A stretch of 64,000 nt of DNA from Akanthomyces muscarius (GCF_028009165.1 NC_079243.1:372001-436000), one strand, 5' to 3'; shown: positions 33,109-44,022, numbered from the stretch's first letter. Made by a program: numbers and translations. The notes: generated from the letters alone by a model not told the origin.

Positions 33109-33933
33109 ACTTTTCATGCACGTTGTGCGTGGTACTTCATTCCCGACACTGCGAAGTCACAAACAAGCTACGTTAGATGGTTGGCTGGGAGACAAATATA
33201 TTCTAGCCCACCCCATTCTTGTGGTGCATGCACGGAGGCGCCATATCACGGTCGTCGAATTTCGTAACGAAACAATTTTGAGCTTTCGGAAGGCAACTTC
33301 GTTAAATCACTAGACGCTACATATTTTACCAGTATGATTAATATAAGCAAATATCATTCGATGTAGTTATCCGCATAGCGGAATGAGCATGGCGGCAACG
33401 CGAGCGCCATAGTTAGCTTTGGCTGTGAAGTTTACTGAAGAAGCTAGCTATAGTGGGATCGGCTTCATGCCTGCATGCGTCCACTTTCCTTGCCAGCATT
33501 ATCACCTAACCAGATCAATTACCATCGTGGGTCGACACATGCGCACACCGCGCTTGTACTTGAGAAGCTCGGAGATCGTTACCTATGTTACCATCTTGCT
33601 GGTGTTTGATGCGAAAAGAGCTTCAGTTCCCACTCTACCTTGTATTTAGCGTGCGCTGCGGCAGCTAAAGACGAGCGGCTAGTAGCAGGTTTTTACAGGC
33701 CATCACGCTAAGCAGTAGGTGCCTTGAGTGGGCTGGCAGGCTTTATTTTTAGAAGATTTTTTTTTTTTTTAAAGAACGGGCTAGGTCTGATTATACATGA
33801 ATAAGTGCCGAGATATGGAAAGGATTTATTTCCATGACTCCAAATTAATGAAAAAGGATGTCATTTCAGCTCCAACGACAGTACTTATACATTTCTATCG
33901 GAGCACAAAACTTGAAGTAGCCTGACATTCTTT
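33109..33933. other. Convergent intergenic with dispersed repeat
   Basis: Contains the repeat at 33668-33802 and a run of 14 T residues. No gene seen. Confidence 0.6.
33668..33802 (+). repeat. Dispersed repeat, copy related to 17131-17245
   Basis: Same ordered blocks as the copy at 17131, but with a T-rich insertion before the shared GTCTGATTAT end. Same orientation as the other copy. Confidence 0.65.
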
Positions 33934-36900
33934 TCATCCACAAGACTCTCCGCCATCCTCGTTGCACGCAGCGTAGCGTTGACGATGGTATGCAGTCCCG
34001 AACGGTGCATAGAGATGCTGCTGCTTCTTCAGTCGGGCCAACGTGAATGGAGACCCGCTGATGTTGGACGACGTGGAATCCTCCTCTACCGTGATTGCAA
34101 ACATTTGCTGAAGGCTAGGCACCTCGAGCGCAACCTCCTTCTCAAAATGGGTCGCATCGAAGATGCCATCTCTACCTCTCGCCACGATGGGAGCTTGTTG
34201 TCCTTGGCACTTGAAGACAGCGGATGAATTGAGCAGCTGGGTGAGAAAAACACGCAGCTCCTCAGAACCCGCTCGTAACCGGCACTTCAGCATGCCTGTG
34301 CAATAATATGTGCCATTACGCATGATCAGGGGAAATCCTGAGTCTAGCTCCAGGAAAAACAGGTTCGCACGAAAGCACTTGGCGAGACGTCTCATTTCCG
34401 TCGAGGCTAGGGCGATTTCGCGTGCCATCTCCGCCACCTCCTGCATGCTCCCCACATCATCCAGGGCTGGCTGGTCGTCCCCGAAGCGAATATCAAAGCG
34501 GAAAAGGTCTCCTCTTTTGTCTAGCTTCTGATGACGTAAAAGCTTGTCCCATGCAGCCGCGGAGTCACTTTGCCTCCAGAAGGCTCGAAACAGCCGTGCT
34601 GGGAACAGACTGTCCCAAAGCGACGCGCTGTTGCGCTTTTCACCTATGGAGCCGGTGCCCAGAGACACGACGATACTCGGTTCCGTTAGCGGGGGAAACA
34701 GGGATGCGGCTTCGTTCAGCGCGATCGCTGCCGGATTGTTGAAGGCCAGCCCGCCATCTTGGAACGTCCCTGTTCCAGCAATGTGATGAGGTGTGAAATA
34801 GCTGACGGCAGCAGGTTAGCCAGCGTCGTTTCTGCGAAGTTCCCGCGTACTTACTAAGGCGCAGCCGTACAGCATCGCAATCTAGCGTCTATCAGTATTC
34901 ACCACGGTGTCGTATCCTTCCCGCAAAATGTACTCACATTTCCCACAGGGGTACGTTGCGCGCCCCATTACTGAATATCAACGTGGTATAGTCTGCTTCT
35001 GCCCGTGTCAATCACTGAGTTTTGTCGTAACCCAACAAAACGTACCAGTTGCATCGTTACGACAACCAACACCGTTGTAGTTCGTCGCAATGCAGGTGCT
35101 TGCATCGTCCGTTGTCGTCAAAGTCACACCGAGCGCGATGCCCATCTCACTCGCGGCGTTGGAGTCCACAATGCTTCTACTCTCGCCGTACGCGTCTTTT
35201 TGGATGGACTCGAGTCCCTCGGCTGAGTACTTGCTGTCTACCAGCAGAGAGCTGAGGAATTGCAGCAACGGGGACAGGATAGGCACATTGCCTACCAGGG
35301 GAGCAACGACCCGGAAAAGATGGTTGGCGTCAAATGCCAGACGCGATGACAGCTCGAAATATTCAATGCAGCGGTCTACCTCCCATCCATTGAGGCAAAG
35401 GGCACATGCCGTCATGGCCCCTGATTTGGTTAGCACGCTAGACTGCAGATTGCCGGGGAAGTGCCTACCAGAGCTAGTGCCAAAGACAACGTCGAAATGC
35501 CGCGGTACGGAGACTGGCAGATCAATCATCTCTTCCAAGACGCGAAGAGATTCCAGCGGCCCCCTGCCTCGAATCCCACCACCGTCAATGCTTAGTATGC
35601 GCACGTCGGCGGTGTCCGGCTTGATGCGGATGCGGCGCTCATCTGTTCCCATCCCACAAATGACGCAGCAGTCGACGTTGTACAGCCACGGGTCGTCCAG
35701 ATCGGCATCATAAAAGGTTCGAACACATATGTGGCACAGCCAGTGGCCGCAAGGCAAGCAGTGCTGCGGTCGTCGCTGGAGGCAGGCGAAGCAGGTATCT
35801 TCCGACGAGGGTAGGCAGCTCCTTCTTTGAGCATGTGCCAGTTGCAGCCTATGGAGGCTCTTTGGTCCGCCGTGATGTTCGAGATGGTCATACAGTACAC
35901 AAAGGTGTTTGACGATGAGCGACGGAAAGTCGTGGGTCATGACAGGAAGACCAGCCTCGTTGCGGTGCGCCGCAATTGCCCTGGCGACGTTGTCGCAGGA
36001 CTCCTGATAAAGAGAGTCGAACACAGCCGTAGGGTCGAATTCTAAACCGTTGATTAGTTTTGATGATATCTTCGCTGTAAGCTTCGATCTGCACATACCG
36101 TGCATGCCTGGTACATAATGATTGAGCAGGAAGCTGGATGCTATGAGCGGCGCAGCGACATCCACCACATCATCATGGTGCGGGAAAAGCGAAACCAGGT
36201 TGAATATATGGGATTCCATGTTCTCTTCCACTTTATTGGACAACCTTGACGCCTTCACCAAATCCAGAGGTGTCCAGTCTGCTTGTGCTGCGCCGGCGGC
36301 AGTGAGACGCAAAAACTCGAGTACGTGCCGAGCGGAAAACAACAGGCTTTGGCGGCGCCGTTCTCTCGTGCTGGCGTGAAGCAGTTGGGATATCTCCCTT
36401 GATAGTGCTTGGTAAGACTTGGCCTGTCGTCTACTGCTGCGTTGGTGTGCCTCGCGGTCGATGCCCACCACGCGAGTCACACGGAACCAGCCATGTGGTC
36501 GCTGCAATTTCTCCGCATGTAGCTTCGCTCGTACGTTGGCTTCGCTTCCTCGGTCCACGACCAGAATGACGGCTAGAGAACGGGCCGCTTTTGATGATGG
36601 GCCTTGACAGTTCCAAGCGGACAGATGCTGGATTGCGACGTCGCTGCCGCCGATGTCTTCCGTGAAGATGCAGACAACATCCGTCAAGGGGAACAGTGCT
36701 CGGTGATAGAGGCTATCGCTGACCGAGGCTGCCAGAAGAGGTGTCTCTGCATACTGCGTGGAGTTGACTTCATGGCAGGCGTAGACTCCCCGTGTTCTAG
36801 GGAGTTGGCCGTGTGTGGGGAGATCGCCGTCCGCGATGAGTATCTGCTGCTTATCTCGCAGTTGCGCTACGTCCAAGTGAATCTCGCCGTGTGACTTTCT

Positions 36901-37101
36901 CGCCCGCGCCGATCGACTGAGCAGATGCAAGGCGCTAAAGGCACCATACTTTCGTTGATGGCCAATAAAAACAGCGACCCCGAGTGGCTCCTCCGGGCAA
37001 ACAGCGTCAAGTAGGCGGCCAGGGCGATCGGATACCTCCAGGGTCGCGTGGCTCCCTCTTTTCCAAACTCTCAACCACCCAGTATGCTTACAGAAGCTCA
37101 T
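33934..37101 (-). CDS. Patatin-like phospholipase with RING-like motif, 968 aa
   Basis: Six exons: 37101-36099, 36041-35469, 35420-35046, 34998-34938, 34881-34855 (27 nt) and 34801-33934. All junctions keep frame and use GTATGT, GTAGGC, GTACGT, GTGAGT and GTAAGT donors. The patatin domain has the oxyanion motif DGGGIRG at 487-493, the nucleophile elbow GTSSG at 522-526 (Ser524) and the catalytic Asp in DGG at 695-697, so it should be an active lipid acyl hydrolase. Just before it, residues 418-463 hold a RING-like C-x2-C...CGH-x2-C-x2-C...C-x2-C cluster. The N-terminal 330 residues are a large unassigned domain. Patatins of this type recur in Starships and in fungal NLR-like proteins. A TATA box lies at 37171. 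Confidence 0.88.
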
Positions 37102-37507
37102 GATGAGACGAGTGAGGCACGGCTAGGTTGCAGTGCAGCTGTTCATCACTTTTCCATGGTGCATTCTCGTCTATATATCAGCCATGGTCGATCAGCAAGA
37201 AACTCGGAGATCGAGTTGTGTTCAAATAGCCAATGAATCAGTCCGATATATTTGGCGTCCACTTGTGCGCATCTCTCTGAAGAAAAGCATTCAGAAAACA
37301 AGTGCTGGGAGACACTCTGACCATCCAGGATTGATCTGATGAAGCAGATACTCGGAAATGGGCATGAATGAGGGCATGAACGGGATTGCGAAATGGCATA
37401 TCAATATTCTTCGTGCATGGCGCAACAAACGATGCTCAACAAAGACGCGTAAGACTACACCCTGCGACCCAGCACTGTCCTAGCGGCCATCATTCTAACT
37501 TGTGTCT
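37102..37507. other. Promoter region of the patatin gene
   Basis: Holds the TATA box at 37171-37177 and the 3' end region of the chromodomain gene. No gene. Confidence 0.55.
37171..37177 (-). promoter_or_regulatory. TATA box of the patatin gene
   Basis: TATATAG on the minus strand, 70 bp upstream of the ATG at 37101. Confidence 0.6.
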
Positions 37508-38434
37508 CTAGCCTTGCTTGCGCTGTGCGCCCTTTGCGCCTTTTGCTCCTTTTGCACACATCACACCTTTTCTGTCAGCAGCTCGTTTTGCCCTCACCTT
37601 GACCTTTTTCTTCATCTTTTGCCATTCACCAACTACCTCCGCTGCATTCCGCATATCATCTTCGACAACAAGACTAGGCACCCATTTCACCATGTAATAC
37701 AGCTTTCCAGCTTTTGTCTCTTCGCCAATGATTTCCTCTACTTCCCACTCCTGCTCCAGGTTACTGTATTGTGCATTCTCCGAGGCAATAGCCTCGTGCT
37801 GTGCCTGAGACCCGAGATCTTCTGCTGACATTAGCCTAGCTTCCTTGTACGCAGACACGCATCATACCGCTCGGTGGTTCTGGTGAGATATCTCTCGCTG
37901 AGCCTTCCGTGTCGTGCACAGCGTCCTCGCTGACGCTCGCCACAGAAAGTATCTCTGACTGGGTATGGGAGCGTGCTGCGCCCAACTGAGAATGCCTAGC
38001 AGAGGACGGGCGCAGTTCCGGGATCATGGCAGCGAGCGGTTCCGAGGCGGATTTGTACAGTCTGCCTAGCAGCGGCTGGTTACCTGCATGTAAGTTAGCT
38101 TGTGCGTGGTTTTCTGCGCGCAACAGGCCGCACCGAAAAACATATCGCTCGCAAGGTCAACGTTTGTGGCTTGAGAGGTAGGCTCTTCCGTACCGACACG
38201 AAAGTTCGTATCTATCACAGGCTCTTTTAAGACTGCATGTCTGCTGGGTGCGAAGGTCGGAGCATCGTCTTGCTTGGAGGGCAGTTGTTTCGTGGCCTTC
38301 TTCTGCGCGGCTCTAGATTCTTTCTCCTTCACCTCTGCGTAGGCCCTTTCAGTAAATGGCTGCTGGAAAAAGACGCCCATGATGCTTTGCGTAAAGAAGT
38401 GGATGAAGAACGGGCATTTTTTGGATTTTTGCAT
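37508..38434 (-). CDS. Chromodomain-like protein, about 277 aa
   Basis: Three exons: 38434-38134, 38083-37868 and 37824-37508. The introns are 50 nt (GTGCGG donor, GCTAAC branch) and 43 nt (GTATGA donor, GCTAATG branch). The first donor is weak, and a GTACGG about 60 bp upstream is an equally in-frame alternative. The C-terminal 100 residues contain a chromodomain core: EWEVEEIIGEE, then KLYYMVKWVPS with the conserved YxVKW, then NAAEVVGEWQKM. It ends in a lysine-rich tail with KGAKGAKGA repeats. Chromodomains bind methylated histone tails, and they also occur in Ty3 integrases, but no integrase is present here. The N-terminal part is Lys/Glu/Ser-rich and disordered. Probably nuclear. Confidence 0.6.
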
Positions 38435-38895
38435 GGAAGGGCGACTATTTATATAAGTCTACAACCGGTCTAGGCAGGAAGTGGGCACACCCTTCCCATT
38501 CCCAGAGTGCAGTCGCTTGGACACATTGACGTCACAACTTCTTCGGTCGGAAAATCGGTGACGGCCGCCTGGCTTAAGGGGTCTGTGAAGCCGGGGCTCG
38601 GGAGGTGCCCTATGGCGGCCTCCGTATGGCCGCGATGTTCACGCGCCGACACACACCCGATTTACGGTGCAACATATGGCACATGAGCTTTGGCACAGTG
38701 AGAGCAGCAGATCGACAGTAATTTTTGACTATTGTACAAATGCTTATAGCTATGCGATAATTTGTTCCACAGGGCGACCTTCTGTGGCGACGAGCTGCGG
38801 CCGTGGCACCAGCGACAGAGTGCTGATGCGCAGTTTTCCACAGAAAAGAGTGTCTTGACACTGTACGGCGCTCTTCCGGCCAAGTGGTCGTGTTA
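38435..38895. other. Intergenic, no gene
   Basis: Lies between the stop of the recombinase and the chromodomain gene, both on the minus strand. Nothing coding seen. Confidence 0.6.
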
Positions 38896-41357
38896 TCAAC
38901 GGAAAACGCTCGCCTGCAAATCTTGGCCATGCTCCTGGGAGTGGCTGGCAAAGTGCTCTCTGCTGCCAAGGATGGCCTCGCAATCTTGCCACGGGCATAG
39001 AAACGGCATTTTCAACTTGTTTAGATGCATGGTTTTCAGGTGTCTGACCAAATGTCTCATCTGCCAAGTCTTCGTGCGGTCGGCACTTCCATGATGCCCG
39101 TGCCAACGGCAAAACGCGCAGATTAGCCCCGTCTCATCACGATCCGGTGTGCGGTCTGCCATGTTCGGGCGACGCGGCCGCACTCTTCTTTTCTCACCGT
39201 CCGTTTCCCCTCCAGCATCAGTGAGCGGCGATGCTTGGCCTGTCCCCCTCGTCAGCTTGCGCTTAGTCTCCCGAATCGCCCGACTTTCCTGCCGGCCGCA
39301 GAGCCGACTGACCTCCCCTATAAGCTCGAGACGCAGCTCATGCAGCTGTTCTGCCCCGGTCACTTCTGCGGCCGCTGCATACGATTTAGCAACATGAGCT
39401 CTCTCGGGTAAGTCGTACGCTATGCTGGGCGGCGCAATGATGTCGGCGGGTTTGATGCCCCGCAGCTGGCGGTCTATTTCCTCCACATGGACATTTGTGT
39501 GAAACCTTTCCAGGACCTGCCGAAGGCGTATAGCCTTGAGATACTTGGACAGGTTCTCAGCTTCTCTGCTATAGCGATCGTAGTCCTGTCGCACGGTGGT
39601 ACCGGCAGCAGCTTCCCTACTTCGATAGCCCAGATCTTTCCATGCTTGCACGGCGTTGGCTTTGGCCAACCGAAGCGCCTTGAGATCGTCGTCTTCGTTG
39701 ATCTCTGCAAGCTCTTCCTCCGTCAGGCATGTAGGCGCCGCATCGTGACGCTGCAGCCGAGCTGCAAGGTGAATGAGATCCTGCTGCGGGGTGCTGCCGA
39801 AGCAAATGGATTGGCAGTCCCTGTCTATGAAGTTGGACATATAATAGGTCAGGTAGGTGCTCGAATCGCCTTTGCGATGACCCATGATCTTGTTTCTTTC
39901 CTCCGGCGTGAGCTCCTCTGTGGGACGCCTCAGTCTTAGCATATACGCCGCTTCGAGCAATCACTTTCTGGAGCAGGGGCCCACATACCGTTGATCCTCT
40001 TTCCTGAACCACGACGAAGGTCGTACCATTGTAGTTGCTTCTCAAATCCGGTAGAACGGCCTAATCGAATCAAGTGCTTCCGTTCCCTGTCATAAGACAG
40101 AGCTTTGGTTTCGGAAATAGACGAGCCGTAGGCTGTCGCTACAGTGTCGCGAAATATAGGGCGTTTTCGCCATTCTTCTTTCCACAGGAGCCGAAGTCGG
40201 TCCTGATTCGGCGGCACCTTGAGTTTGTAGATGTCCTCAGGTGTGGAAAAGCAGTTCAAAAAGGCGCCGTCAGAGAACGCGAGCGCCAAGGCCGGTATGA
40301 GGGGATCGTAGAGAAGCATATCGTCTTCACGGAAGGCAAACTTTTTCGGCTCGGAATCCCCTGCCGCTCGCTTGATATGCTCGAGATTGACGACCAAAAC
40401 GAGCCGTACTCGTTTGGAACCTTGAATTGGTGGGAAGACCTGGAATTCCCAATGCTCGTAAAGCATCGCTCCGATCAGGGCACCCGGTCGCGTTGCGGTA
40501 GCACCCGCGATAATCAGATTTTCTGCTAGCTGGGCGCGCAATCTCTCATGCTCAAAGGTCCCTTCATCGCGGATCCAGAGTTGGTTGAGTAGCATGGCCA
40601 AGTCCTCGATATAGAGCCCGGCTTTCTCCCTCTGCGAAGTATCAAGACAAAATCTCGGCGTCAAGTCTGTACGAATCCACTGTCGGTCATCAGCACCAAT
40701 ACGTTTCACGCATATTCCAGACTCACGTTGCGAACATCGTAGAGAATTGCATCGCTCATCCAGGCTTTTGCCTTCTCTGCATATACCATGCTCAAGGTTT
40801 TCCAGTATGTCATGATGGATGACTGTTTTTCGATCCGCGACATCTTCACCCGCCGGACCAGGTACACTTTGAATAGTGCTGCATCGCTGCGCTTCAGTTG
40901 TTCCTCGGGGTCTTTCGCCCGGCGTTGGCAGAACCTGTAGTGGTAGAAGTCAGCCTGCTGCCGTTAAGTCTTCCGTTGTGCCGCGCGCAGTGCTAGTCTG
41001 GCGGTTATCTTACGCGATCCATTTGGCCTCCTCTGATTTTTTGGCCGCTTTGGTCTTTTCACTGTGATCGGCTAACACCGGTCCATCGTTTTGGAACTTC
41101 TCGTACAGCTCATCTTCGGATAGCTCTGTGTATGGATTTGGCTCCGGCGGAGACATAGGCAGGTCATGAGAGGTTGGCGGGTCGGACGAAGCCGTGCCCT
41201 TGTGAGAGACTGCCATACGTTGTGTTTTGTCCCAGGCCACTGTCGAGAAGTTCTGCACGACGGAACCCCTTTTTTGGCGTCGGATGTTCAAACGCTGCAT
41301 GGCCCGTCTCGCTTGAATATTTGGGCTAGTCACCGGGGCCAACATCAACTCTGACAT
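38896..41357 (-). CDS. DUF3435 tyrosine recombinase (Starship captain family), 765 aa
   Basis: Four exons: 41357-41014, 40934-40727, 40679-39989 and 39950-38896. The introns are 79, 47 and 38 nt, the last unusually short. The central part shows tyrosine-recombinase motifs: the first catalytic Arg in AGATATRPGAL (about residue 248), a Y-x-x-R box WYDLRRGSGKR (about 402-412), MGHRKGDSS with the box-III His, and a Tyr cluster STYLTYY that supplies the nucleophile (about 440-446). The layout after it (LTEEELAEI, long helices, then LCGRQESR and two C2H2-like fingers, C-x2-C...H and C-x4-C...H) is that of DUF3435 proteins. Such enzymes mobilise Starship and Crypton elements. An in-frame upstream ATG at 41510 lies too close to the TATA box to be likely. 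Confidence 0.85.
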
Positions 41358-41548
41358 GGCTCTAGATGGTTTCGAGTAGATCTTTGCGCGAAAGCGAGAG
41401 AAGCAACCTAAAGAGTTCCAATGCAAAGTGGTACTTGGAGGATGGACAAATGAGAAATCATGGGCAACGGCAACTGGATAAGCAAGATGCTGGAGTTTTT
41501 GCTTTGGCATTGAGATGGAGGACGAGGTGCGAAACTTGGCTCTACGCC

Positions 41549-41556
41549 TATTTATA
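41549..41556 (-). promoter_or_regulatory. TATA box of the DUF3435 recombinase
   Basis: TATAAATA on the minus strand. It is 39 bp from the in-frame ATG at 41510 and 192 bp from the chosen start at 41357. Confidence 0.5.
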
Positions 41557-42480
41557 GACGCAGAGTCTACGAAAGCCGTGCGGATCTGGAGCAGGACACG
41601 TGAAAGCAGAGGTTACACATTGTTTATACCACAGAAAGGACCAGTTTATGCAACATTGTCTAGCCAGGTGCTCGCCTGTTCGCGGCCATCTGCGATACCC
41701 AGGATGCACACAAATGCTACAGCTGATCACTGCCGTTGCGCCGACTTGGAATCAAACGCCGTACATGATGACGAACGAGGACTTGTGCTTCAAAACATCG
41801 GAAACACCCTTGGGGGGCAGTCCCGAGGCAACATTCACTTTGAGCGTCACCCATTCGGCCAACGGTCGGGGCGCATCTTGTTCCGATATTTCGCTCGCGA
41901 TAGCATGGCGTCTGTATGCTTCTCCATCATTGCAGTACTGTATTCCTTTTTTTTTCTGTTGTCTCTTTGCTCACTTATGGTAGTAAGTAGAGGTGTGTTT
42001 CGTCGCAATGTGGCCAGTCCAACTCCAGCTCAACTACAACCGATGCACTGCTGGGACAGCTACAGCTGCTCATAGCGTTCAGAAAGTATTGCATTCAATT
42101 GATTCTTAACATTGATAATAATACTGTACTATTAACATTGGTATTAATAATAATACTATCAATAATGCATCACTATATGGAGTACAATGCTGATGATCTG
42201 CAGGCCTCCTCGAGTATCCTTCGAGCAAACAAATGTGTCAAGAACGGGGAAACGTAATCATAGAAGATACCACTTGAAGAAGGAGAGTGTCCCATTTTAT
42301 TGTAAATCATGATCTAAGTATCTGTACGAAGCTGTGGTGAGTAAACTTAGGGCAGCCCCTCATTATAGATACTGAGCCCGTCGCCGATGCAGCGACCACC
42401 ATGCAAAAGTTAGAATCAGATCACCGCAAACACTTTTGCAGTTTTCTGTCGAGTTGTAGTCTGCATTCTGGGTATTCTTT
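41557..42480. other. Upstream of recombinase, no gene; expected Starship 5' edge
   Basis: No coding sequence supported. It includes an AT-rich stretch at 42100-42175 with repeated ATAATACT and ATTGATA-like words. If the captain is functional, the element's 5' terminus should lie in this interval. I see no convincing terminal repeat by eye. Confidence 0.5.
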
Positions 42481-42738
42481 TCAGAGGTAGTTGTCTATCC
42501 GTCCGTCAGTCATTAGACGTTGATGAAGTTGCAATAGCACGCACCTAGGTTCCCTCACAGCCTGTGCGAAGGATATGCCAGTCGGACAAGCGACGCTTTC
42601 GGCGCAGCATCCGCAATAATACCAACGCTGTCCAAAATTCTGAAAACCGAAATCTTTCGGGTCGTCTACCGGGGCAAGCTCTATACTTCTTCTGCAACCC
42701 AAACAGTCAATGGACAGCGTATTGTCGTGATGAGGCAT
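42481..42738 (-). CDS. Small zinc-ribbon-like protein, 85 aa
   Basis: Single ATG-initiated frame with a TATATAG box 75 bp upstream. Two CxxC-like pairs, DCLGC near residue 11 and YYCGCC near residue 43, are about 30 residues apart, as in small zinc ribbons. A further Cys follows at ESVAC. The C-terminal 30 residues are a helix. The promoter position and motif spacing make it a likely real gene. Target and role unknown. Confidence 0.5.
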   Translation of the reverse strand: MPHHDNTLSIDCLGCRRSIELAPVDDPKDFGFQNFGQRWYYCGCCAESVACPTGISFAQAVREPRCVLLQLHQRLMTDGRIDNYL

Positions 42739-42812
42739 GCTAACCCTAAGAAAAGTGGCTGTAGCAAGTTCCCGCGTCTAACTCTCGTTACGCAGAGACA
42801 AGACAACACGTT

Positions 42813-42820
42813 CTATATAA
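42813..42820 (-). promoter_or_regulatory. TATA box of the zinc-ribbon-like gene
   Basis: TTATATAG on the minus strand, 75 bp before the ATG at 42738. Confidence 0.55.
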
Positions 42821-43348
42821 CATGCCTGTGTTGATGGGAGGAGCTAAGAATAGCTGGTCATCCCTTGCGATCCTGATTCTCAGCCCAGGTGCCGTATCGC
42901 CGAATACCGGATCGTGTCACGGACATGCGCATGACAAACGCAACAACGTTTGATCTGCTATGCGCCTCCATGACTCGTTTTTCGATCTATCTGCAAAACT
43001 CAGTCTTAGTAGCCCTCCGGAGTCTTCGATCTTCAAGGTCTCCTTTCAACTTCTGCTCCGGAGCGCCAAACTCTTAGTTTTACAGTCTCAGTCAGACCCG
43101 TGTTGGATAGTCCTACTACCAGGTTCCGCGCGGATCACCGTTGGACAAGCCGACAAGCATCGTGTGAGTTTTGGCGTATCACCTCTTGGCAATGCCTCAT
43201 ACGTCGGTCCGTCTTGTCACAAGAGGTCATTCAGCTTCTGGCAGGTCTCTGAATAGCTCAATGATTCACAAAATATATTCAAGATTGTCATATAATACAG
43301 ATGTTCTGCGTGTTCGAACCCCTTCAGTGCATATGCCAAAGTCGGATA

Positions 43349-43696
43349 TTAGTCTACTCGTATCGACTTGCTAATAGGACGTTTTGAGCGCTGCGCCATG
43401 TTAGCAAGGTTCCGGTGTCGATGCATCCCGCTTACTGACCTTCTGCCCGTAGCCGCCAATCGGAGGCTCCACATCCTGCCGTTTTGTCGCACTAGCCCTA
43501 GTGGCTGGCTGGCAGTTTTGCTGCTTGTAGTCTTGCGGCATGTCTTGCGGCCTGCAGTTGTACGCCTAGTAGTCTTTCGGCTTGTACTCTTGCGGCGCGT
43601 AGCCGATACTGCCGGGGACTGGGAGAGCGTTCCGGCACAGCCTCGTCCTTGCGTGATCGATCGTGTGCTCTTCTTGGTTTGCTTCGCTGATGTCAT
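43349..43696 (-). CDS. Very basic small protein, 100 aa
   Basis: Two exons, 43696-43436 and 43390-43349, around a 45-nt in-frame intron (GTAAGC donor, TTGCTAACA branch, GCGCAG acceptor). A TATATC box lies about 57 bp upstream. Residues 30-60 hold repeated R/K-K-T/S units (TRRKSTSRKTTRRTTAGRKT), which come from a degenerate DNA repeat of GCCGCAAGAC type. The composition resembles histone-H1-like tails, so binding to nucleic acid is plausible but unproven. If the intron is retained, the protein is 15 residues longer. Confidence 0.45.
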   Translation of the reverse strand: MTSAKQTKKSTRSITQGRGCAGTLSQSPAVSATRRKSTSRKTTRRTTAGRKTCRKTTSSKTASQPLGLVRQNGRMWSLRLAATGRRSVSGMHRHRNLANMAQRSKRPISKSIRVD

Positions 43697-43752
43697 GACT
43701 TGATGAAGAGAGCAGAAAAAAAAACGAATAGAAACGTGCCAGCTCGTGGCCT

Positions 43753-43758
43753 GATATA
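43753..43758 (-). promoter_or_regulatory. TATA-like box of the basic small protein
   Basis: TATATC on the minus strand, 57 bp before the ATG at 43696. Confidence 0.4.
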
Positions 43759-44022
43759 GGCGCCTATGTCCAAAAATTGCTTCTACAAGCGATCCGCGCC
43801 TGATATCCACAAGCGCAACAGGAAAGTCTGTTCAAAAATGACCATCAGAGCAGCAGCATATAGACGTTGGACAGGAGCAATATGCTTCGCTTTCGGCGCG
43901 TACTTGATCCAGCCTTCATATAGTACGTTATGCCATCCAGATGTGATAATTTGACGACCGTTGGAGCTGCCCTTGGCGCTACTTTACATGATAAATTATC
44001 AGCACTATATACCCCAAAAACG

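Larger units (their letters stand above)
17940..41600 (-). mobile_element. Candidate Starship segment (captain, patatin, ferric reductase)
   Basis: The interval is bounded by the ferric-reductase gene on the left and the promoter of the DUF3435 tyrosine recombinase on the right. Captains sit at the 5' end of Starships and are transcribed into the element. Here the gene points left, so the 5' edge would be near 41.4-42 kb and cargo would extend leftwards, possibly beyond 17.9 kb. Patatin-like phospholipases and ferric reductases are recurrent Starship cargo. The element ends and short target duplications have not been found, so the limits given are only those of the diagnostic genes. Confidence 0.4.

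Noticed and set aside
27657..41619. TTACACA at both 27657 and 41613 as Starship target duplication
   Set aside because: A 7-mer is expected several times by chance in 64 kb, the flanks differ, and the pair would exclude the ferric reductase.
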